The notes beneath the pieces were generated by a model, which was given only the letters and a program-made list of their open reading frames with translations, ran no database searches and was not told the origin of the DNA. 64,000 nt of DNA from Odiellus spinosus (taxonomy: Eukaryota > Arthropoda > Arachnida > Opiliones > Phalangiidae). Made by a program: the position numbers and the translations under genes. The stretch's first letter is position 1, and every line of letters begins with the position of its first letter. The DNA lies in contig OY987226.1 of assembly GCA_963920705.1 (NCBI GenBank), forward strand, positions 1,800,501 to 1,864,500, read 5' to 3'. Below are positions 1 to 10,740 of the stretch, piece after piece.

Positions 1-1138
1 TGATAAGGCTTCAAACCCGAATCGGGTGCTTCGACATTTAGTGAGCTTGTAACCCCCCACCCAAAACTGGTCTAGGACCAGGCTATATGGACAGACTGTT
101 ATTATTAGTGTAATTATCAAACATATAACCCTAAACTACCCAATTACAAACGAGACAGACAGTTCTCATTATAATGTCTACATAAATTCATCCATGTTTC
201 TCTCATTAAAACAATTATTCCATAGTAATTATCAAGAACAGAGCAAAATAAAAAATATGTTCTGATTAAAATTGATCCAGCTCTATAACCTGGAGATAAG
301 ATAAACAATCATTGGAATAATCGCGCAGTGACCTTTTCACTGAACCCTAGCTCGTTTTAAGAGAATGACCCCAAATAATCCCACATGGTTCCCAACCTTT
401 CAAAGGGGTAAAAAAAATGTTACAATATTACGTATGGTAAAGTTGGGCAATGTGTCAAGTGGGCTCGCGGATCAGTTCTCAATTTTTAGTATTCTTTTCC
501 CAAAATATTTCCGATTTACAACCAAATTGGCAAGAATTGAGAATTTACTTTAATTTAAAATTCGATTAAGTTAATTTTTTAAATTAAAAAAATTGTTCTT
601 TTAGTATAAAACATTTTAAACAAGTTGGTATGAAAATGGTTGTTTAAAACTTGCAATGGCATTAAACAATCTTGCCCATGTTAAAAACATTGTTTAAACA
701 TTTTGATCGCAATTATTTAAATTGAAATACTTTTCAACTGTCAAAAATGTTTATTTTTAATTAGCGGGCTCTTTCGACATCATGAAAAATTCGATAAATA
801 TACGATTAAGGGGGCTCTCTTGACGTTTAACTCATTATAATGAAAAGTACAAAATGGTAAAAACTAATAGCTTAAATCTTTTAAAACACGATTTCAATTA
901 AAACGGTTTCAATTGTGAAAAGTGTTTATTTTTAATTCGCGAGCTCTTTTGACATCGAGAAAAATACGGTAAATATACGTATATGGGGGCTCTTTTGACG
1001 CTGAACTCATTATAATGGTATTTATTCTATAGCAAGGTTGATATCTAGCATATACGTGGCTTGGAAATGGGAAAGAGTGTTTCTCTAATGTATCTGTATT
1101 TTTCCTTTTTCCCTTCCTCGGATCTCTCTCATCACTCG
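1..1138. other. 5' flank of the RhoGAP gene, AT-rich, no gene recognised
   Basis: No open reading frame here resembles a known protein. The stretch is strongly AT-rich. Its only clear structure is a diverged direct repeat at about 725-845 and 900-1022. The promoter and any non-coding first exon of the RhoGAP gene could lie here but cannot be placed. Confidence 0.5.
725..1022. repeat. Two diverged direct repeats of about 120 bp
   Basis: Copies at about 725-845 and 900-1022 share an ordered set of words: TGTTTATTTTTAATT, then a GAGCTC/GGGCTC-like block with CTTTTGACATC, then AAATATACG, then GGGGGCTCT and finally AACTCATTATAATG. They differ by scattered substitutions, so the duplication is old. 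Confidence 0.7.
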
Positions 1139-4100
1139 ATGGATTCTCACGCAGGATCTAGCGATAATCGGCTGAGCTTCGGTAGAAACGTGGTCATGCA
1201 GCAAGGCAAACTACAGCCTTCTAAGTCGAGTAGTCGCTTAGCTAGCGTGCCAAAGAGGCTTTGGAAAGCCAGGGCCAAATCTCAAACAAGAATATCAGCG
1301 GGGCACGTAGGATTATGGATTCCGGAGGTAAGAGGATCATTTTTATATCACTCACTTATACCAAAAGTAAATAGCTAGAAGTAGGTATCCTGGTCTTTTT
1401 TATGGGCCTTCCAATTTTTGGGCTTTTGGCGGGAAACAGCGAATGAATACAAGACAGGAGGGAGAGGTAAAGACGGCACGAGACTGTCTCGTGATTTTGA
1501 AAAATTCATCAGATGTTTCCCGCCAAAAGCTAAATCACACTAGTTAAAGGGGAAACCAATACTACTTCCTCCTATTTACTTCCGCTTATACCGTAGCTAG
1601 GAAAAAAAAAAAAAAATCGAGGCTAACTGGTACTCGAGGTTATCCAAAAATTAAATTCAACTATACCTCGCAAAGAATAATTTGAAAAATGCATCGAAGA
1701 GTAACTATAAAATAATTTTACGAACTGAAACTAGTGTAAACATGATTGGACTAAGTGAAAGTAGGCTTAACAAGGATCTAATCATAGAGCCCCTTCTTAA
1801 GCCTATTTCAAAGAGAGGATGAAGAGGAAAATGGAGTGTTTTTTTATTGATTATGCTTCTAAAATAACTAGTGTCAAAGTAAATATAGTTATGGCTTGAT
1901 ATACACTATCTCTTCTAACGTTTAAGTACAGAATATAATACTTTTATCCTTTGTCTTCCACTGTACCAATTTCACGCACCATAGATAGAGATGTCCCTCT
2001 ATGACGCGTGAGTTTAATACAGTTTAAAGGGGGAATATTTTTTTCAAGCTGTTTTACTTAAATGATTTATAGTGAAAAATAAGTCCCTGCTTGATTACGC
2101 AACGATTTTAATAAATTATGTCAAAAATTATGTCAAAAGTGGAATAAATTGCGCCCGTGCCAATTACGATATATTTTATATGAAGTGTAGTTTTTCGGAG
2201 ACGGTTTAGTGAACTTTTTAAAAAAAAACCTAATTTGTTGGCAGAATTTGACGAAGCTAGTCTCAATTAAAAAATTCTCATATGCATAATGTCATAAAGG
2301 AAGAAAAACTCAGGGTTCGTACAAAAGTTTGGAAGTTAAATTCCCTGACTTTTACAGCTTTTCCTAAACTATTTCTAAATAATTTGCTTAGAATGGCTTA
2401 AAATATAGCCCTTTCTCGAATACATTTTAAATACTGATCTTAATTAAAGGATATAAATTGATTTACCTTTTACGCGAATTCTTAAATCCCTCGAAATTAC
2501 GAGACGAGATAATCATCGATAGAGAACTTAATTTTAAACTAACAAGAACGATGAAACAATCCGGAGCTACTAATTTCCCGTTTAGCGATTAATTTTAACG
2601 GTTAAATTCGTAATAATCATTGAAAAAACAATAATTGGGCACTTAAATCGCGAAATTATAAACATTTATGCATAAGAACGGAGTTGCAGCAGTTAGGCTT
2701 AACTCGTTTTTGAAATCTGTCAAATAAGGCTTAACTTTTGGCGCGCGCCGCCGCGGTAGCTGATAGATGGCGCCTAGTGTCCCGTAATAGAATTTAAAAC
2801 AAAAGAATAAGGTTTCTTGGAAATTTAATCTGGATTTCTACGAAAATGAGCTATTGTACATAAATAATCATAACATAAATAACCTAATAAGGCAAATTAA
2901 CCTCGACTCCGTTAGAATGGCTTATAATATAGCTCACTCTCGAATACATTATAAATAAAAACTGATCTTAAATAATATGAATTGATTTACCTTTTACACG
3001 AATCCTTAAATCCATTGAAATTACGAATCGCGATAATCATCGATAAAGCAAACCGACATTGCAATTTTAACCTAATTTCACGTTCCGCGATTAATTTTAA
3101 CGGTTATATTCGTAATAAACATAAAAAATAAACGTTGGGCACTTAAAACGCGAAATTATAAACATTTTTGGATGTGTAGAACGTAGCATCAGCCGTTAGT
3201 AGAAATCTGTCAAATAAGGCTTAGCTTTTGGCGCGCGCCGCCACCGTAGTCGGTAGATGGCGCATGGTGTCCCGTAATAGAATTAAAAACAAGAAGGATC
3301 AGATAAGGAGAGGAAAAGTGGGGCTGCGTTGAGTTCGAGAGAGAAGAGCCAACCTCCCACTCGGGTGGAAAGGGGGGATAGGAAATTCTCGAGGTAAACT
3401 GTTGTCACGTGGTCGCTAGCTAGCGCGTCTCATAAAGGATTCGTTTTACCCACGTGACAACAATTTACCACGAAGCATCTCTACCCCCGTCTGTCCCCCG
3501 TTCTCTCAGAGTGGGAGTTTAGGCCGACGCAGTAGGAGCCGCGCCGTTCCCACTTTTCCTCTCCTTATCTGATCCTTCTTGTTAAAAATAACCAAATAAG
3601 GTTTCTTGGGAATAAAGTTTGATTTTTACGAAAATGAGCTATTTCTTTTAGAGAGAGTTTTAAAATGAAATCATTCGATAAAACAATTATGACATCATCA
3701 CTTTAACTATTATGATATTATCTGCATTTATAAATTACATTTCAGTCAAAAACAATTAGGATAATATAATATCTGAAAGATAATGTTTCGATCAGATTCC
3801 GATAACATAATAAAAATTAAACTCCATAAAGAAAAGTGTAAATTTAACAAAAAATATTAAAATAGTACTAAGAACATTCAAAGAAAAATATCCTAGTCCG
3901 AGAAGGCTTTTATAGCGAGATATATAGAAGAATATCTGATATTTTCTTAATGCTCGTTAGGGACAGATCAATAATTCAGTTAACGAACATGTCTCAAAGA
4001 ACACGTAATTCTTTTTTTGCGTGTAAGAGTTTATTTCGGGAGTGGGGCTTAACATTCCGTACTAAATTTAGAAAAAGACTTAGTCGTAAACTTGGAAAAA

Positions 4101-7100
4101 TTACAGTTATAGAGTTTCTGAACGGGGGAATAAATTGAGAAAAAATAAAAGAGCTTAAAAGTGATTCAAGGGGCCAAGTCAAAGCCAGTATATATCGAGT
4201 AAATCAAATCTTTAAGCCTTAAAGAGTTTTTTTTCTTCCAAGAAATGCACTCAAACAACTCAGAATGAAAATATTTGGGTTTAAAAGAGTTATTCCCCTC
4301 AAACTATTACTCTAAGCTTGTAGAACCCCGACTTAAAATATCATTAATATCTGTTTACTTAAAGCGAGACTGTCAACTTTTTGGATTAAGTACTTTTTCA
4401 ACCAAATACTCCAAATAATACCTTATTGCGCACTATGGAAATTAATATGGCGAATCTGGATTTTAAATATTTAATTTTGATAAAACTTATTAACGGATTG
4501 CTCTCAACTCGCTTTAATGGAAATAGGACCCCGAAAGCAACCGAAATCCACCAAAAAAAGTTCCAGATTCGAAACTTTATTTTTGCTCATTTTCGAAAAA
4601 ACCAAAAAAGGGAAAATGAAATTTCGAGTTTTTTGCGGATTTCAAAAATGTCAAAAATAAAGTTTCGAATCTGGAACTTTTTTTGGTGGATTTCGGTTGC
4701 TTTTGGGGTCCTATTTCCATTAAAGCGAGTTGAGACCAATCCGTTAATCAGTTTTGCCAAAATAAAATATTTAAAATCCAGATTTAGCCATGTTAATCTC
4801 CACAGGGTGCCAGTAAGGTATTATTTGGAGTATTTGGTTGATTTTAACCGGGTTTTTTCTCGTTCAAAGACATTTAAACAATTTAATTATAATTTAAGTC
4901 ACTAATTACTAGGAAAAAACCGGGTTAAAATCAACCAAATACTCAAAATAATACCTTATTGCGCCCTATGGAAAATAACATGGCGAATACGGATTTTAAA
5001 TATTTAATTTTGACAAAACTAATTAACGGATTGGTCTCAACTCGCTTTAATGGAAATAGGACCCCAATAGCAACCGAAATCCATCAAAAAAAGTTCCAGA
5101 TTCGAAACTTTATTTTTGCTCATTTTCGAAAAAACCAAAAAAGGGAAAATGAAATTTCGAGTTTTTCGCGGATTTCGAAAATGTCAAAAATAAAGTTTCG
5201 AATCTGGAACTTTTTTTGGTGGATTTCGGTTGCTTTTGGGGTCCTATTTCCATTAAAGCGAGTTGAGACCAATCCGTTAATCAGTTTTGCCAAAATAAAA
5301 TATTTAAAATCCAGATTTCTCCATGTTAATCTCCATAGGGTACCAATAAGGTATTTATTTGGAGTATTTGGTTGATTTTAACCGGATTTTTTCTCGTTAA
5401 AAGACATTTAAACGATAGAATTATAAAATAGGTAACTAATTACGACGGAAAATACAGATCAGAATCAATCAAATACAAAAAATTTGGGGAAGTCCCTTTA
5501 AAGAAAGGTGGTTGTTAGTATTTCGGGTTCTGCCAAACCGAGGGTAGTTTTAATTTCAAATGTAAATTAACATATTTACAGCCACGTGTTAATGCCTTCA
5601 ATGCCCAGACAAGCATTCAAACCTAATTTGGATCTGACGAAACTTTAACTTGGTATTTAAATTACTACATGGGCGACGCTAGGGTAATAACCTCTGAAAA
5701 CACATTTTTCAAAGATACGGATGGGAAAGTAAAACAGTACTTCGAGGAAGGGGAGATACCATTCGCGCAATCGCAAAAGTAGGACACTAGAAATTGCAGC
5801 CAGCTATGATAATAGCAATTTTGAGGGTTCGGTGTTAGCGAGCGTCATAGGTCGAACGCGTAACTGTCAAAGAACTGCCAAGCTAACAAATTGAAAGCGT
5901 GGAGGTTTATAATACGAGTCGTTTTCGAAGAAACCGTTATGATAATGGCCAGCAGTAAGGCAAAGCGTGTTATAAATAGGACCAACAAAGATATTTATTT
6001 TATATTACATTTTGTTCCTGGTGCAAAGATAGTTCCAACCCCAATGAGGCTTAGATCTAATTGGACAGAATTCTATTCTTATTAGATTGTGTAATTACAT
6101 CACTTAAAAATTGTACTCTGATTACGCGATGACGTAAATAATTACAGCCTTTAATAATTATAAATACGTACATAGTTACGTAAGAACTTTAGTAAAGTTA
6201 AAGCTACAGATCTGTACACCGATTACAGTCCCATTCGTCCGAATTTAAAGGTATCATCTGCGATTTTTAAAGCCCCTTTAAAGTCGACTTATTTTACTGG
6301 TAAGCAGACGACGTTGACCATAAGTTTACAGTCAAATCTAGGCTGTGAGTGTAAGAGAAGAGTATTTTAAGGCAAATTTCAGAGCAGATAGAGCGTTTAA
6401 TCGTGTCTCGGGGTCAAAAGCCAATGGATAAAGACAACACTGCCTATAATTGATTATTGAAGTAACGGTATCATTTGTCTATTTCTAGGGTAATTGCCGA
6501 TGGAAATCTACTTGCGGTCAACGCGTGACTTTGGACCAGGTTAATTTGTTACAACTGTCCGAAATAGAGCGAACGGCGTATCAGAAAGTCGCGTTGGCCA
6601 AGTTAAAACAAATGGGTTTATCGTGTGACATTCCTAAAGGTAAATCAAAACAGCGACCATTCAACGGCCGTACAAATAATATCGTAACTAACCAACAGAA
6701 GTGTCCAATGTCGAAAAACCTAAAAGACGACCAGCCTTGTTACGGCGAAAAGCGGCGACTACTAGCCTCTTCGAGGGCAAAGGTCAAAAGGATAAAGATA
6801 CGGCTGAAAGTCGGGTCTTCGGGATACCGATCAGTAAATGCGTACAAAATGATCGAGCATCTCGACAGAGATCGGGAAGTTTCATGGTCTACCAGGACCA
6901 ATCGCGTCTTAACACCGAAGCTCTTATCGCTGGACGAAGGAGTGAGAGTTTAAACGACGCCATGGATATGACCGCGTACAAAGCCAAAAACAAGGTTAGC
7001 GATAGGTTGAAAACAATGGAATTATCTATAGCTGGGACTAATAATGAATGTTCTAAACAGGAAAATGGATCTTCCGAATCACTTCCAAGTCTAAGACCTA

Positions 7101-10100
7101 ATTCGGACGGTGGTTTACTAGAGGGTTTAAACTCCGGGGATGACAGACCGCTATTTAAGTCTCTCCTATATGGCAGCGGACCTCAAGTTCCTCAAGTTAT
7201 CAAATCTTGCCTTAGACATTTAGAAAACTACGGTAAGAATATTTAAATTTAAAAACTTGAATTCATTTGATTTACGACTAATTTTCATTACAGGTTTAAA
7301 TACTTTAGGATTATTCAGGGTCAGCAGCTCCAAAAAAAGAGTTAGACAGGTAAGAAAAAATAATAAACATTCAAAAACGTTTTCAGAGAAAATATCTATT
7401 GAAGTATTTTAAAGGGAATATGACACTCCTTTAGCACCTAATTCTAGGGTTTTTATAAAGGTTTTTCTAGCTTAGACGACGTTGACCATAATTGTACAGT
7501 GAATGTTAAGATGTGTGAATAAGGGAAGATCATTTTAAAGGGGAAAATTTCAGAGCATGAACGAAAACCATGGTCCCTAAACATAGCCCATTTACCTGAT
7601 GAGATTACTGCTCTTGGTTGTATTTAATTTAACCTTTTAACTCAAATTATGTAAAAGATAGCGGTTAAAATTCGGAGCCCAGCCACACTACATAATATAG
7701 GTAAACAATGATAATTTCACGGGGTTTTTTTTTTTTGTTTTCTTCGGAAAAGACGTCAGAATGCCAGAGAAAGAGTGTCTGTGAAAAGAGTCGCCATCTT
7801 GTCTAGCGTAAGCGTAACATTTTTAGGGCGATAAGTGTAGCGTAGAGGGTTAAGTCGAGCGCGTCTATATTTGTAAATAACCTGGGAGAAGCTGTTTATT
7901 TTGAATAGGTCCCAGAAAAGCTCTCTCGTCCTCAGAGCGAGCGTCAGCGAAAAAGCGACAAGGAACACTCGTCATACTCCCGAAAACGCGTACCGCAAAA
8001 ACCAAATATATGGCCCGGAATAATGCTCCTTTTCGAGAAAAATCAAAACAAGACTAAGTAATTAGAATGATGAATACGACATTAACCGAAGCGCGGGTAA
8101 AGCTAAAGCTGTTCCTGAAAACTAGCCGACTCCCTGGCAGCATTCCAACATTATGAAATTTAATATTTTTCTATATACCGCTAGAAGCCGATGAAACCCT
8201 CCTTTGAAGTCCTTTAAAGCCTCGTTCATACTAGGCCTTGGAACGCGAGACACGAGAATAATATACTTCAAATGAGGGTTTCAACGGCTTCTGATACTAC
8301 GAGTAATTACCGAGCAATTACAAGCGGGACATTGGGGAGAGAAACGCGTCACGCTGTTGGTCGCTGACGAAAATCTGAGGTGTTGAGATTAAAAACTTGG
8401 CTACATATCGGGCTTGGATGTCTACGAGTCAAAATATAGTTTATTAATTGCTTGGACTACTTTTTAATTAAAAAATTGAGGGTCAGACTGGGTTATTAAT
8501 TATTCATTATCCCTTTAAAGGTAATACAGTCCAAATGCATCATGTCGACGTCATTACGCGTAGATCTCTTTTATACCAACCGTTGCTAGATGAATACATT
8601 GGCCTAGACCACAAAAACTTAATAACCGAGGGGATGGGGGATCTAAAGCGTGCCAAAACTAATTTGCCTCGTTACGCGTCAGCCAAAGAAATAGACACGT
8701 CTTAACCCATTTAAATTTACCTAAAAACGATAAATGTAGGTTAAAGGGAGAATGAAACCTAACAACAAAAGATTTTTTTATCGATTCCTTATCGTTTAAA
8801 AATGTAGGCTTAGCTGGATTCACTCCCTAAATAAGGACTAGCGACCAATGAAATTTATCGATGGCCCCGTATATCTGGAGCTGAGAATATCTCCATGAAT
8901 CCTGCTAAGCCTATTTTGATGGTAACTTTTAAATTTATTTTTTGATTGATCCCATTTCACTATCCCTTCAAAAAACAATAGAAAGTTTCCGTAGTATATT
9001 GGGATGAGGCCAAGAAGCTCTAGCTAGGATCCATACCTGCCAGAGATATTTTTAAACGGGCTTCGTAACAGAGTCGAGAAGAGTTATAGGCAGCCAATCA
9101 CCAAGGCGGGAGACTTCACAAGGTTTTACACTCGTGTAGAAAAACTATGGTTATTATTTTAAATTTTTTTTTTTTTTAAACGCAATCAATGAAAAGTTTT
9201 AGCTGGCTAGATGACAGGACCCACCCGACAGCCTTATAAATTACTCCGATATTTTCGTTTAGAAGAAACCTTCAACAAGAAATAACCTAGGTGCTAAAGG
9301 AGTACTGACATCTATTGTCATGACTGGATATTATTTTTGAGCCTTGAATATGGGCAATTTACTTAAAGGGACACTAACTACCAAAGACGTAAGCTTGACG
9401 TCACGCGGAAACAATCCTGGCGCCGCTACTGTAAAGTTAAGGGGGAGGGGGCTTACTTCCTACTATTTACTTCTGATGTTACCTAAAATCAGGGGCAAGT
9501 TACCTTGGGAAACAAAACGTTTATTTAAAGGCTCTGAAACTTTCCCCTTTAAAATGCTATTCCCGTAAGCATACAGCCTAGCTTTGACTGTAGAGTTTGT
9601 TACTGTCAACGTCATCTGCTAAGATAGAAAAGAAGGCGACTTTAAAGGGGATAACACCCTTAGTCCCTTTAAAGGGAGGGTGAAAAGGAAATGTGTTTTT
9701 TATCAATTCTTCTACTATTAAACTATATTAATCTAAACTTATTTTGTCATTCTAGTTACGAGAAGATTTTGACAGCGGGCAAGAGGTTCAACTCGATTCG
9801 GAATATCATCCTCACGACGTGGCCCAACTCTTGAAAGAATATTTTCGCGATCTACCAGAACCCCTGTTAACGAGAGATCTCTACGCTCCTCTTCTTAATA
9901 CGCTAAGTGAGCCAAAATTTTCCAATTTATTACGTCTCTAAACGCATTCGTTGTAAAAAATATATATATAAATTATTCTTCATTTCTTGAAAGGATTTCG
10001 ACCGGCTCAGCAACTAGAGACTCAAAGGCTATTAGTTTCTTTACTGCCAGTTTACAATCGGGACACACTCTGGGCTCTCGCCAACTTTCTTGGCAAAGTG

Positions 10101-10697
10101 GTTGAGAACGCCGTAGATAGAAAAACACCCGATGGAGAAACGGTAGGTCACGTCTACTTCAATATTTAAAGGATAGGTCTCGTTTAAAATTTAAGTTTTG
10201 GGCCAACAAAAGTTCACAATAACGCCAACCATGTCAAAATAGGACAACACACGTGTCTCTTCCTTTTATGACTTTTATAGTTTTAGCTTATTATGGCTTT
10301 TAAAAACTTTAAAATTTATATGAGACCTGTCCTTTAAACACGTACTATTTCCGAGAAGTTTCAATCTAAACTTCGATACTTAATTTTAAATTAAATAATA
10401 TTCCAATTGTTGAGGGTTTGAAAGTTCTAAAGCTTTTCAAATCTTTTTACTGTAAAAGATTTGTAGGAGTGTCGAATCTCACTTGAACTCCATTAGAAAT
10501 ATGTAACTTATAAACCTTTATGATTTCATGCGTTGAATTTATACTTAAAATGTGTTTATATTTTATAAAATATGCCTGACTTCCTATATTTCGTACATTT
10601 TCAATGCCTTACTATAAATTCTTATAATTGAAAGTTTTCTCCTATATTTTCCTATTTTTCACTTTTTCGGTTATCGGGTTATTCATTTTAAATTTCT

Positions 10698-10740
<43 letters not shown>

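Larger units (their letters stand above)
1328..6488. other. RhoGAP intron 1 (5.2 kb), repeat-filled
   Basis: This intron has no coding exon that I can support. It holds a 17-bp inverted repeat (1422-1530), a pair of ~470-bp direct repeats (2388-3643) split by a foldback element, and a tandem pair of long hairpins (4398-5444). It also holds a TTAA-family fragment (6240-6400). The open frames at 4426-4905 and 4959-5375 are by-products of the hairpins. Confidence 0.75.
7350..9755. other. RhoGAP intron 4 (2.4 kb), repeat-rich
   Basis: No exon is supported here. The intron carries TTAA-family fragments near 7445-7570 and 9530-9700. It also carries a short foldback at about 8185-8293 (GAAGCCGATGAAACCCTCC against GAGGGTTTCAACGGCTTC) and the TTAAAGGG-ended element at 8741-8973. 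Confidence 0.65.

Noticed and set aside
4426-5375. Two long similar open frames (159 and 138 codons) on the + strand
   Set aside because: They lie exactly on the tandem hairpin units, their translations mirror the inverted arms, and they have no recognisable domain. The openness follows from the repeat.
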